Shown here one piece after another: positions 1 through 6,816 of a DNA stretch of 8,215 bases. This stretch comes from Acidimicrobiia bacterium (GTDB lineage: Bacteria > Actinomycetota > Acidimicrobiia > Spongiisociales > ZC4RG35): the NCBI GenBank assembly GCA_029865445.1, contig JAOUGY010000168.1, positions 1 to 8,215 on the forward strand. Reading direction: 5' to 3'. The position numbers were made by a program, and so were the translations under genes. Position 1 is the stretch's first letter; every line of letters starts with the position of its first letter. The notes beneath the pieces are model-generated. The model ran no database searches, was not told the DNA's origin, and was given only the letters and a program-made list of their open reading frames with translations.

Positions 1-512
1 TGGTCGGCGCAGCGGGCATCGTGGCCGTCGGTTTCCTCGTCGGGCTTGTTCTGCCCCGAGATGCGGACGCGGAGCCGACGGGAACCACCCTTTCCCTCCC
101 GGATGTCATCGTCCCACCGGCTCCGACCACGCTCCCGACGAATCCGCTGCCACCGGACCTCGAAGAACCGTTCGTCGATGAGTTGTTCACGGTGCCCAAC
201 CCACCCGCCGGATTCACGGTCGAGTTCAACTACACGCAGTCGAGCTCTGATCATGTGGAGCAGACCGCCGTTCTCACCGATCAGACCATCCACGTCAAGA
301 TCTCGGCACTCGTCACCGCCGCCGATCCGGAACTCCCTGCCGGCGACCCCGTGCAAGTTCGGGGACAGAGCGGCGTGGTGGATGCGACCACCGAGGGAAG
401 GTACGCGCTGTCCTGGGTCGAGCCGGGCAAGATCCTGTTCACCATCGACGCACCCGAAGCCATACCGGTGGAGGAGTTGGTGCGTCTCGCCGAATCCCTG
501 GAGGTGACGTGA
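1..512 (+). CDS. Membrane-anchored extracytoplasmic protein (5' partial), first visible gene of the MoxR operon
   Basis: The frame is open to the left edge (first whole codon at position 3), so the start lies outside; the GTG at 21 sits inside the hydrophobic segment and is unlikely to be the true start. The visible part begins with a hydrophobic stretch ending at VGFLVGLVLP (signal anchor or end of a TM helix). A proline/threonine-rich linker follows (TTLPTNPLPPDLEEPF), then a compact domain of about 110 residues. Its end (YALSWVEPGKILFTIDAPEA, then a helix VEELVRLAESLEV) resembles the C-terminal part of DUF4367-like or RseB/LolA-like extracytoplasmic domains found in anti-sigma or lipoprotein-carrier proteins; this is a resemblance from memory, not a confirmed match. 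The stop TGA (510-512) overlaps the next start (GTGA), indicating translational coupling with the MoxR ATPase. The most likely role is an envelope partner of that module. Function unknown. Confidence 0.72.
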   Translation, partial: VGAAGIVAVGFLVGLVLPRDADAEPTGTTLSLPDVIVPPAPTTLPTNPLPPDLEEPFVDELFTVPNPPAGFTVEFNYTQSSSDHVEQTAVLTDQTIHVKISALVTAADPELPAGDPVQVRGQSGVVDATTEGRYALSWVEPGKILFTIDAPEAIPVEELVRLAESLEVT

Positions 513-1492
513 CCGAATTCGAGGACGCGGCCGAACTCATCAGCCAAGCTCGGGAGGAACTCCACCGGGTTGTGGTTGGGCAGGAGCGTATGCTCGACAG
601 GATCCTCGTGTCGTTGATCGCCGACGGTCACTGCCTGCTGGAGGGCGTACCGGGGCTGGGAAAGACCCTCACATTGTCGACGCTGGCGAAAGTGATGGGT
701 GGGTCGTTCTCCCGGATCCAGTTCACGCCGGATCTCCTTCCATCGGACATCGTCGGAACCCGGCTCTACCGGCCTTCGGCCGAGAGGTTCGACGTCGAAC
801 CGGGTCCCATCCTCGCCAACTTCGTGCTGGCGGACGAGATCAACCGCGCTCCGGCGAAGGTCCAGTCGGCGATGCTCGAGGTCATGGCCGAACGCCAGGT
901 CACGATCTCGGATAGGACCTTTCCGGCACCGCAACCATTCCTCGTCATGGCGACCCAAAACCCGATCGAGTCCGAGGGCGTATACCCGCTCCCCGAAGCG
1001 CAGCGAGATCGCTTCCTGATGAGAGTGCCGGTGGACTATCCGACTCTCGACGAGGAACGCAAGATCATCGAACGCATGGACCTGGGTTCCAACGCGGCCG
1101 AGACCCTGCTCGGTCCTCAGGCGGTCCTCGAACTTCAGAGGTCGGCCCGAGCGGTCGTCGTGCCCGAATCCGTTCGCGAATACGCGCTCGGTCTCGTTCA
1201 GGCCACACGGCATCCACTGGAAGCCGGTCTCACCCAACTCGACGGCCTCATCGCCTTCGGTGCCAGCCCCCGTGCGTCGATCGCTCTCATCCGCTGTGGC
1301 CGGGCTCTGGCGTTGGTCCGGGGGCGGGACACCGTGTCGGTTCAGGACGTCTACGACGTCGCCTACGACGTGTTGAACCACCGGCTGATCCTGTCCTTTG
1401 ACGCCGTCGCGGATGGAGTCGGAATCGACGACATCCTCGTCGAAATCCTCTCGAGGTTCCCGGCCCGGGACGGTTGGCTGGCGGCGGGATGA
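509..1492 (+). CDS. moxR: MoxR-family AAA+ ATPase
   Basis: Cytoplasmic AAA+ ATPase of 327 aa, the usual MoxR length. Visible motifs in order: Walker A GVPGLGKT (46-53), the MoxR-typical RIQFTPDLLPSD (69-80), Walker B VLADEINRAP (106-115), sensor 1 MATQNP (147-152), the arginine-finger region LPEAQRDRF (161-169) and sensor 2 GASPRA (251-256). The C-terminal lid follows. MoxR ATPases act as chaperones for activation or metal insertion of partner proteins, usually together with VWA-domain proteins. Such partners follow here, which supports that role; the actual client is unknown. The GTG start overlaps the upstream stop by 4 bp (GTGA). A GGAGGT at 500-505 lies close upstream, with 3-nt spacing, which is short. 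The next gene starts 4 nt after this stop. All nucleotide-binding residues look intact. Confidence 0.95.
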   Translation: MTEFEDAAELISQAREELHRVVVGQERMLDRILVSLIADGHCLLEGVPGLGKTLTLSTLAKVMGGSFSRIQFTPDLLPSDIVGTRLYRPSAERFDVEPGPILANFVLADEINRAPAKVQSAMLEVMAERQVTISDRTFPAPQPFLVMATQNPIESEGVYPLPEAQRDRFLMRVPVDYPTLDEERKIIERMDLGSNAAETLLGPQAVLELQRSARAVVVPESVREYALGLVQATRHPLEAGLTQLDGLIAFGASPRASIALIRCGRALALVRGRDTVSVQDVYDVAYDVLNHRLILSFDAVADGVGIDDILVEILSRFPARDGWLAAG

Positions 1493-1496
1493 TGGC

Positions 1497-2390
1497 GTGA
1501 GGCCGGAGCTGCTCGCCAAGATCCACGGGATCGAGCTCGCCGTGGTCGGCCGGGTGGAAGGACTGCTGCAGGGGGACCACCGGGGGTTGTTGCCAGGGCC
1601 CGGAGGTGAGCCGGGAGACGCTCGGCCCTACGTTCCCGGCGACGACGTGCGGCGGATCGACTGGAATGTGACAGCACGTTCGACGCGGACTCATGTGCGC
1701 GACACCACCGCCGACCGCGAGCTCGAAACGACCCTGGTCTTCGACATGTCTGCGTCGATGGAGTTCGGGTCCGGGGCGGACACGAAGGCCGATGTGGCAC
1801 TGGGAGCCGGAGGAGTTTTCGGGTTCCTGACCGACAAGGCAGGCGATCGGGTGGGCGCAGTCATCGCCGGCAAGCGAACGCTGGCGATACCGGCCCGGAC
1901 TGGAAGGAGCCACGTCTATGGCATCCTCGCCCGCGCCTCGGCGCCCGATGTGGCGGGTGGCGTTGCGGATTTGGCGGCGGGAATCCACAGGGTGGCCCTG
2001 CTGAAGACCCGGCGGGGATTGGTGGTCGTGGTCAGTGACTTCCTGGGAGCAGCCGACTGGGTTCGACCGATGCGCGCGCTCGCCGGCCGGCACGACGTCG
2101 TGGCCGTCGAGGTGTTCGACCCCCGCGAGGAGACGCTGGTGAACGCGGGCTCAGTGCGGCTGGTCGACCCGGAGACGGGTCGGGCAGCCTGGATCGATAC
2201 GGGCTCGGCGTCGGTGCGGCGCCGCTTCGCAGACCTGGCGAAGGAGCGACGGCGGACTCTCGCCCGTGAGTTCTCGACCCTTTCGGTGACCCACATTCCT
2301 CTCTCGACCGGGGGCGATTGGGGGGCTGATGTGGTGGCCGCCGTTCTGGGGAGACGCCGCAGGATGGCGAGCACCGGACGATCGGCATGA
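1497..2390 (+). CDS. DUF58 domain protein (VWA-like), MoxR partner
   Basis: From GTG at 1497 the protein is 297 aa. I prefer this start over the upstream in-frame ATG at 1398, which would run 95 bp into the MoxR gene. The GTG lies 4 nt after the MoxR stop, with a purine-rich GCGGGA about 7 nt upstream. The DUF58 signature is clear: ARPYVPGDD then RRIDWNVTAR (residues 42-61). A VWA-like segment follows, with LVFDMSASM (D83, S85, S87 in MIDAS-like spacing) and a second strand LVVVVSDF (175-182). No TM segment is seen, as I recall for Rv1480 of Mycobacterium tuberculosis, so it is probably cytoplasmic. DUF58 proteins are nearly always encoded beside MoxR ATPases and are thought to be substrates or adaptors. 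The stop overlaps the next start (ATGA). The basic C-terminus (GRRRRM) is unremarkable. Confidence 0.92.
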   Translation: MRPELLAKIHGIELAVVGRVEGLLQGDHRGLLPGPGGEPGDARPYVPGDDVRRIDWNVTARSTRTHVRDTTADRELETTLVFDMSASMEFGSGADTKADVALGAGGVFGFLTDKAGDRVGAVIAGKRTLAIPARTGRSHVYGILARASAPDVAGGVADLAAGIHRVALLKTRRGLVVVVSDFLGAADWVRPMRALAGRHDVVAVEVFDPREETLVNAGSVRLVDPETGRAAWIDTGSASVRRRFADLAKERRRTLAREFSTLSVTHIPLSTGGDWGADVVAAVLGRRRRMASTGRSA

Positions 2391-3322
2391 GTTTCGAGGC
2401 CCCGGTTCGTCTCGGGCTGCTGGTGCTTCCACTCGTGCTGGCTGCCTGGTACGCGGTGACTCGATTGCGCGGCGAAGCGACGCTGGCGCGGTTCTCGGCG
2501 CTCGAGGCCGCCCGCCAGGCTTCACGGCGAACGTCTTGGAAGCGGCATGTGTCGGCCGTGCTGGCGCTGGTCGGGATCGCCGGCCTGGTGGTCGCCTTCG
2601 CTCGTCCGGTGATGGCGGTCGAGGTGCCCGTCGAGCAGGCCACCATCGTGCTCGCCATCGATGTGTCGCTGTCGATGGCGGCGGACGACGTGGCGCCGAG
2701 CCGCCTCGAAGCAGCCCAGGATGCTGCCCGCCGATTCGTGGATCTTGCCCCGGAGACGTTGCGGGTGGGACTGGTCGCCTTCGCCGGTAACGCGTTGCCT
2801 GTGGCCGCCCCCACCGCCGATCGCGGATTGGTGCGGGAGGCGATAGGGCGCCTCGGTTTGGGACAGGGCACGGCGGTGGGGGAGGCTGTGTTCGCGTCGT
2901 TGGATCAGCTCCGGCTCTCAGGCCCGCCTGAGGGGGTACCCGCTGCCATCGTGGTGCTGTCGGACGGCGAGACGACGATGGGCCGTGAAGACGCCGAAGC
3001 GGCGGCCGCCGCGGCGCAGGCCGGCGTTCCCGTGTACACGATCGCCTTCGGGACCGAGGCTGGCGAGATCGCATTCGAAGGTGAGACGATCCCGGTACCT
3101 GTGAACCAGGGGGCACTGGCGGATGTTGCGGCCGCCACCGGCGGATCGTTCTTCGAGGCAGCCTCCGAGTCGGAGTTGGCCGGGGTGTTCGACTCGTTGG
3201 AGTCTCAGATCGCATACGAAGAACAAGACCGTCAGGTCACAGACCGATTCGTGGGGATCGCCCTTGCGACCCTGGTCGGGGCCGTCGCCCTGTCCATCCG
3301 GTGGTTCGACAGGGCGATCTGA
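2387..3322 (+). CDS. Membrane-anchored VWA protein (BatA / UPF0353-like)
   Basis: 311 aa. Two N-terminal TM helices (about 8-25 and 54-73) are separated by a short basic, probably cytoplasmic loop. A VWA domain follows (about 86-278), and a C-terminal TM helix comes last (about 288-305, GIALATLVGAVALSIRW). The MIDAS metal site looks complete: DVSLS (D92, S94, S96), T162 in GQGTAVGEA, and D193 in LSDGE. The layout matches the mycobacterial UPF0353 protein Rv1481 and the BatA/BatB family. The ATG overlaps the DUF58 stop by 4 bp and has only a weak SD, so translation probably depends on coupling. With MoxR and DUF58 it likely forms a membrane-linked metal-dependent assembly or chaperone complex. 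It is the last gene of the operon, and its stop lies 1 bp from the stop of the opposing transporter gene. Confidence 0.92.
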   Translation: MSFEAPVRLGLLVLPLVLAAWYAVTRLRGEATLARFSALEAARQASRRTSWKRHVSAVLALVGIAGLVVAFARPVMAVEVPVEQATIVLAIDVSLSMAADDVAPSRLEAAQDAARRFVDLAPETLRVGLVAFAGNALPVAAPTADRGLVREAIGRLGLGQGTAVGEAVFASLDQLRLSGPPEGVPAAIVVLSDGETTMGREDAEAAAAAAQAGVPVYTIAFGTEAGEIAFEGETIPVPVNQGALADVAAATGGSFFEAASESELAGVFDSLESQIAYEEQDRQVTDRFVGIALATLVGAVALSIRWFDRAI

Positions 3323-3323
3323 T

Positions 3324-4262
3324 TCACTCGATTGCCCCAGGTACGGCCCGGTGTGGTCTCAGCTCACCGGGTTTGGCATCGAGGACCGCCTTGCCCACGA
3401 TGGCTGTGAGGATGATCGCAGCGCCGACGAGTGAGGCTGCACCCGGCTTCTCCCCGAACACGAGGAAGATCCACACGGGTACGAACACGGTCTCGGTTTG
3501 AGCGAACACGGTCATGGCCACCGCCGGTATGGATCTCGAGGCCACGTTGAAGAGGTAGGTCCCAACCACGATGAGAATCCCACCGTGCACGACAGCCATG
3601 CCGAGATCGAAACCGGAGGGAACGAAGGGACGGCCGGTGGTCCACGTGACGGCGGCGCAGACGACGATCATCAGCGCCGCGTAGCCGGTGAGAACCGGTG
3701 ACCAGTCGCGGCTCGGGTCTGCCCGGATACACACCGTGTACGAGGCGAATCCCACCGACGACATCATGGCGGCGACGTTCCCTGACATGCGGCCGGCTCC
3801 GAGATCGGCGACCACCATGACGGTCAGCCCGATCATGGCGAGCATGAGTGCCCCCACCGTCACCTTTGTGAGCCGCTCGCCCAGAAACACCCTCGCCAGG
3901 ACCACCGCCACCAGAGGCGTGATCGAAGCCAGGAACGCCGTGTTGGCGGCGGTCGTGGTCTTCAGTGCGTAGATGAATGAGACCGAAGCCAGGAACAGTG
4001 AGAAACACGCGGTCACCATCAGCCAACCCGAGGTGTACGCGGTCTTGAGCGACGAGCGCCGTCCTCGGAGTCGGGCCAGCAACTCGACCACAACCAGAAC
4101 GGCCACCGACCGCCACAAGAGGTACTGCCAGGCGTCCGATTCGGTTGCGGCGACTGTGGTGACCGCTCCCAGGCTCCAGGTGATTCCCGCCGAGAGGGCC
4201 ATCACCGACGACCACACCGGAATCCGGATCACTGGAGCGGGGGAGATGCCGATCTCAGCCAT
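3324..4262 (-). CDS. EamA/DMT-superfamily transporter, 10 TM
   Basis: 312 aa integral membrane protein with about ten hydrophobic helices and the internal duplication of EamA carriers. Repeat 1 carries the segment FLASITPLVAVVLARVFLGE (110-129). Repeat 2 carries the matching FAQTETVFVPVWIFLVFGEK (253-272). Carriers of this group export small metabolites, amino acids or drugs; the substrate cannot be told from sequence. The ATG at 4262 is the first possible start after an in-frame upstream stop, since no ATG, GTG or TTG codon lies between. No clear SD precedes it, and no TANNNT at leaderless spacing either. It is transcribed divergently from the MFS gene, with a 165-bp shared upstream region containing an inverted repeat. 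Its end faces the VWA gene with a 1-bp gap. Confidence 0.9.
   Translation of the reverse strand: MAEIGISPAPVIRIPVWSSVMALSAGITWSLGAVTTVAATESDAWQYLLWRSVAVLVVVELLARLRGRRSSLKTAYTSGWLMVTACFSLFLASVSFIYALKTTTAANTAFLASITPLVAVVLARVFLGERLTKVTVGALMLAMIGLTVMVVADLGAGRMSGNVAAMMSSVGFASYTVCIRADPSRDWSPVLTGYAALMIVVCAAVTWTTGRPFVPSGFDLGMAVVHGGILIVVGTYLFNVASRSIPAVAMTVFAQTETVFVPVWIFLVFGEKPGAASLVGAAIILTAIVGKAVLDAKPGELRPHRAVPGAIE
3347..3371 (+). terminator. Candidate hairpin terminator of the MoxR operon
   Basis: A perfect 7-bp inverted repeat, CCCGGTG (3347-3353) and CACCGGG (3365-3371), encloses an 11-nt loop and is followed on the + strand by a short TTT. It starts 25 nt after the stop of the VWA gene, within the 3' coding part of the opposing transporter gene. 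The long U-tract of a classical intrinsic terminator is missing, which is common in high-GC genomes. The stem could instead be chance within GC-rich coding sequence. Confidence 0.4.
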
Positions 4263-4303
4263 CGGCGGCCAGCCGCGACACCTGTGCGCTACGACAAACC
4301 GCG

Positions 4304-4333
4304 GGTGAACGGCCCGAGACCGGAGGGTTCACC
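4304..4333. promoter_or_regulatory. Candidate operator dyad between the divergent transporters
   Basis: A perfect 7-bp inverted repeat, GGTGAAC (4304-4310) and GTTCACC (4327-4333), is separated by 16 nt. The half-site centres are 23 bp apart, about two helical turns, so both halves face the same side of the DNA. It lies upstream of both divergent transporter genes. This suits a dimeric regulator, but no regulator gene is visible here. An RNA hairpin is the alternative reading. Confidence 0.4.
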
Positions 4334-4342
4334 TTGGCTCCG

Positions 4343-4363
4343 GTGCTCTGGGCATCCGAGCAC
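4343..4363. repeat. Imperfect inverted repeat in the transporter intergenic region
   Basis: GTGCTC (4343-4348) and GAGCAC (4358-4363) form a 6-bp stem. It can extend by GG/CC (4350-4351 with 4356-4357) around one bulged T, leaving a GCAT tetraloop. It sits between the candidate operator and the MFS promoter and may be a second protein-binding dyad or a chance stem. Confidence 0.3.
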
Positions 4364-4391
4364 GTTACTCGGGGAGTGCCGCCCGCGAATC

Positions 4392-4405
4392 CGGCGCCGG
4401 CGCCG
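4392..4405. repeat. 14-bp perfect palindrome at the -35 position of the MFS promoter
   Basis: CGGCGCCGGCGCCG (4392-4405) is a perfect palindrome made of two tandem GGCGCC units. With a 17-nt spacer, the -35 hexamer of the TAGCAT promoter would fall at about 4393-4398, inside the palindrome, where no TTGACA-like sequence is visible. A repressor or activator bound here would directly control the promoter. All-G/C palindromes do arise by chance in such genomes. Confidence 0.35.
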
Positions 4406-4415
4406 CATCAGCCCG

Positions 4416-4430
4416 TAGCATCCAAAGGTG
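4416..4430 (+). promoter_or_regulatory. Leaderless-type promoter of the MFS gene
   Basis: The -10 hexamer TAGCAT (4416-4421) ends exactly 6 nt before the GTG start (4428), so hexamer positions are -12 to -7 if the G of GTG is +1. This is the spacing of actinobacterial leaderless transcripts with TANNNT. No usable SD is present. The TAG of the hexamer is also an in-frame stop, which makes GTG 4428 the first possible start. Confidence 0.6.
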
Positions 4431-5591
4431 ATCACCCGCCACACCGCACGGCTTCTCCTGCTCGGTGTTCTTCTCGTCACGACGAGCACGCAGCCCGTGT
4501 TCCTCGTGGGTGCGTCGTTCTTTCAGATCGGTCCGGAGCTCGGGATCGGACCGGTTGGATTGGGGCTCCTCACAGCGGCTTTCTTCCTGACCTCGTCGGT
4601 TTCGTCGCCGCTTGCTGGACGATGGGTGCAGCGAGTGGGGTGGCGTCGGGCCATGCGAGTCAATTGTGTCGCTTCGGCGGCGGTCATGGCCTCGACGGCG
4701 GTGGCGGCACGGTCGGCGTGGTCACTGGCGGGCTTTCTGATGGCGGCGGCGGCCGTCTACGGGATGGCCAACCCGGCCGCGAACATGGCTCTGGCGGCTC
4801 ACACCGACCCGGTTCGGGCAGCGACCGTCTTCGGTATCAAACATGCCGGCATCCCTGGATCGACGCTGCTCGCCGGACTGGCCGTACCGGTCGTCGTGAT
4901 CGGCTTCGGGTGGAGGGCGTCGTTTGCGGTATCGGCTGTCCTGGCGGCGCTCGTCTGGCTGCTCATCCCGAGGTCGGAGCGCGAGGTCCATGCCGGATTC
5001 GGCTCCCAACCACGCCGGGGTGTGCCTCTCGACAGGTCGCGGCTCATCGGGCTGGCGGTGGCGTCGGGGCTGGGAGCCACGGCGGCCACTGCGCTCGGCA
5101 CGTATCTCGTTTCTGCCGCCATCGACACGGGGATGTCGGAAACGGGGGCAGGTCTGCTCCAATCGGTCGGGTCGGCGATCTCGATCCTGGCGCGAATCGT
5201 TGTGGGCATCGGCGTCGATCGGCGTCAAGCCGGGGGTGTTCGAGGGCTGTTCCTCCTCTTCGGGGGCGGCGCCGTCACCTTCGCCGCGCTCACGGGCGCC
5301 AACGGCTGGGTGTTCGTGATCCTGGTCGTGGTCGCCTACGCCACGGGATGGGGTTGGCCGGGGCTGATGACTTTCACGGTCGTCGATGCCAACCGGGGGA
5401 CGGCGGCGGCATCGTCATCGGTCGTTCAGGCCGGGGTATTCGTGGGAGCGGGCGCGACACCCATCGTTTTGGGGGCGGCAGTCGAACGATGGGGCTTCGA
5501 TGCGGTGTGGGTGATCGTCGCCGCCGCCCTGTTGGCAGGGGCGGGCGTGGCGAGATTCATCGGGCGCGATGCAGCCGCGGATCGGGTTTGA
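4428..5591 (+). CDS. Major facilitator superfamily transporter, 12 TM
   Basis: 387 aa membrane protein with about twelve hydrophobic helices in two halves. A hydrophilic, basic loop joins them at about 181-206 (PRSEREVHAG and following). An MFS motif-A-like sequence, GRWVQRVGWRRAM (64-76), sits between TM2 and TM3, with Q where Asp is usual. The conserved stretch GIKHAGIPGSTLLAG (136-150) in TM5 and the second-half segment GIGVDRR (260-266) fit the family. The substrate is unknown; CynX/NarK-like or drug-export subfamilies are possible. The GTG start is fixed by an in-frame TAG 12 nt upstream and by the leaderless promoter. Its 3' end overlaps the opposing membrane-protein gene by 35 bp. The divergent partner is an EamA carrier, and the shared control region suggests possible co-regulation. 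Confidence 0.92.
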   Translation: MITRHTARLLLLGVLLVTTSTQPVFLVGASFFQIGPELGIGPVGLGLLTAAFFLTSSVSSPLAGRWVQRVGWRRAMRVNCVASAAVMASTAVAARSAWSLAGFLMAAAAVYGMANPAANMALAAHTDPVRAATVFGIKHAGIPGSTLLAGLAVPVVVIGFGWRASFAVSAVLAALVWLLIPRSEREVHAGFGSQPRRGVPLDRSRLIGLAVASGLGATAATALGTYLVSAAIDTGMSETGAGLLQSVGSAISILARIVVGIGVDRRQAGGVRGLFLLFGGGAVTFAALTGANGWVFVILVVVAYATGWGWPGLMTFTVVDANRGTAAASSSVVQAGVFVGAGATPIVLGAAVERWGFDAVWVIVAAALLAGAGVARFIGRDAAADRV

Positions 5592-6708
5592 CCCATTCCG
5601 GATCCAGCGCCACGACTCGATCGGCGATCTCGGGGTCGACCCCGATGGTGTAGACGAGGTCGTCGGGGCATCGGACCGGGCTGCCCGGCAGCCGTCTCGA
5701 ATCCCATGCACACGCTGCCGCGATCACCTGGGAGACCTCGGTGCTCGACGGGACGATCAATCCCCTGCGAGGGATATGCCGTTCGATTCGCGAATGTCCA
5801 GGAAGGGAACGGAGAGCAGTGACCGCATAGCCATCGACCTGGATGCCAGCGCACCGATGCGGGCTCTGGTCGACAGAAATCGAGTGGCACCATGCGGCCG
5901 GAACCGCCAGCGGTTCAGTATCGCCGACCAGGGCTGCAACGGTTTCGGCGACAGTCGCCGAATGGCTTCTTCCGGTTTGGGTCCGCTCCTTGTGTTCGAT
6001 CCGGGTTTGGACCTCGACGAGAAGTGCCGCCCGATGTTCGCGGTGTCTCACGATCAGCCAGCCGAGATAGAGCGCGAAGGCCACCAGCAGGATGGCTTCC
6101 ATCCAATCAGGGCCCGGGATTCCCCGGATGGCCCAGCCGAGTCCGACCGAGGCGACGACGTCCCGTGCCTGATCCGGCAAGCCGAGGTCCGGGCCGCGGG
6201 AATCCCGGTAGACGTATGCGGCCGAGACGGCCACTGTCAGGTTGTTGAGCATGACCGCCAGCAGCGTGATGGCCAACAGGGCACCGACGAACTGTGCCGT
6301 CGAGACGGTCGTTGACGTGAGCGGTCCCATGGCCGCCCCCAGTGCCCCGTGCCACAGAGTCATCATGCCGACATTGATGACGAAGTGGGGGAGCGCCCGC
6401 TTGTGCGTGTAGGCGTCCCAACAGGCGAGGGCGATCGCCTGAGCGAGGAGGACCGTGGGCGCCGCCTCCGGGCCGACCGACAGGGCTGTTGCCACGATGA
6501 GTGGTGTCGTCGGCTCGTATTCGACGCGGCTGGAGCGCAGTCTCGACCACGTGGTCAGGGCCAGCACCGCCCCCGTCATGCCGAGAGCTATCAAGCCGTC
6601 CCGACCGGTCACGGTTGACGGTCGCCAGCCTGCGATCAGGACAGCAATGGTCGCGGCCGCCCATATGACGGCGAGACGCGCACGTCGAATCCCAAACCCA
6701 TGATCCAC
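5557..6708 (-). CDS. Multi-TM membrane protein with a degenerate HD-GYP-like C-terminal domain
   Basis: 383 aa. The N-terminal 222 residues hold about six or seven hydrophobic helices (near 12-28, 37-55, 67-97, 107-128, 139-166, 202-222), like a membrane sensor module. Residues 243-375 have no intact motif but align by eye with HD-GYP phosphodiesterases. SHSATVAETVAAL (248-260) matches the first His helix. AAWCHSIS (271-278) stands where AALLHDIG is expected, so HD has become HS. DGYAVTALRSLPGHSRIERH (292-311) matches the GYxIL...RHH segment. VIAAACAWDS (328-337) matches IAVADAWDA. The metal-binding Asp and the GYP loop are missing and the domain is short, so c-di-GMP hydrolysis is not expected; a binding or structural role is possible. 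GTG 6708 is the first start after an in-frame TGA at 6715-6717, with no good SD. Its tail overlaps the MFS gene by 35 bp. The CDS call is firm; the domain call is inference. Confidence 0.82.
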   Translation of the reverse strand: MDHGFGIRRARLAVIWAAATIAVLIAGWRPSTVTGRDGLIALGMTGAVLALTTWSRLRSSRVEYEPTTPLIVATALSVGPEAAPTVLLAQAIALACWDAYTHKRALPHFVINVGMMTLWHGALGAAMGPLTSTTVSTAQFVGALLAITLLAVMLNNLTVAVSAAYVYRDSRGPDLGLPDQARDVVASVGLGWAIRGIPGPDWMEAILLVAFALYLGWLIVRHREHRAALLVEVQTRIEHKERTQTGRSHSATVAETVAALVGDTEPLAVPAAWCHSISVDQSPHRCAGIQVDGYAVTALRSLPGHSRIERHIPRRGLIVPSSTEVSQVIAAACAWDSRRLPGSPVRCPDDLVYTIGVDPEIADRVVALDPEWVKPDPRLHRAR

Positions 6709-6716
6709 GGCACATC

Positions 6717-6722
6717 AATGTA
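6717..6722 (-). promoter_or_regulatory. Weak candidate -10 element just before the multi-TM gene
   Basis: On the minus strand TACATT (complement of 6717-6722) ends 8 nt before the GTG at 6708. This is near the range for a leaderless or almost leaderless transcript, and it would explain the missing SD. No -35 match was seen. It competes with the upstream TAGACT promoter candidate. Confidence 0.25.
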
Positions 6723-6772
6723 CCGGAACCGGGCCGGATAGGAAGGACGAGCCCGCGACCGCGAAACAAGCA

Positions 6773-6796
6773 TCAGCCGAGTTTGACGCCGCGCAT
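6773..6796 (-). CDS. Seven-residue upstream ORF with a perfect Shine-Dalgarno
   Basis: On the minus strand the ORF reads MRGVKLG then TGA. The SD AAGGAGG (complement of 6802-6808) stands 5 nt before the ATG, the best ribosome-binding site in the window. It starts about 88 nt upstream of the multi-TM gene on the same strand. Its TGA overlaps an ATG (TGATG) that opens a 45-codon ORF in another frame (6773 down to 6636), which runs past the main gene start. This suits a leader peptide or translational control element. The peptide matches nothing I know, and no run of one regulatory amino acid is present. It is too short to judge by codon use. Confidence 0.4.
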   Translation of the reverse strand: MRGVKLG

Positions 6797-6816
6797 GGCC
6801 GCCTCCTTCCCCTTCA

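Noticed and set aside
1398..1496. Upstream ATG start for the DUF58 gene
   Set aside because: It would overlap the MoxR gene by 95 bp, and the added residues (MTPSRMESESTTSSSKSSRG...) are a low-complexity shadow of MoxR. GTG 1497 right after the MoxR stop fits better.
281..1519. 412-codon open frame on the minus strand, longer than the MoxR gene it covers
   Set aside because: It is antisense to a gene with every AAA+ motif intact, has no recognisable domain, and is rich in R, D, G, H and P as expected for a shadow frame in high-GC DNA.
2032..3215. Long minus-strand frames (279 and 354 codons) opposite the DUF58 and VWA genes
   Set aside because: They are rich in R, P, S and T with no domains, and are antisense to well-recognised genes with MIDAS and DUF58 motifs.
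5585..5595. GGGT-TTG-ACCC mini-hairpin at the MFS stop as a bidirectional terminator
   Set aside because: Only 4 bp of continuous stem with a 3-nt loop and no T-run; too weak to call.
4334..5653. 439-codon + strand frame overlapping the MFS gene
   Set aside because: Its G/R/H-rich composition without hydrophobic segments is that of a shadow; the other frame gives a clear 12-TM MFS protein with a well-placed promoter.
5569..6315. 248-codon + strand frame opposite the multi-TM gene
   Set aside because: It has no domain and no plausible SD, while the minus-strand frame encodes clear TM helices and a continuous protein.
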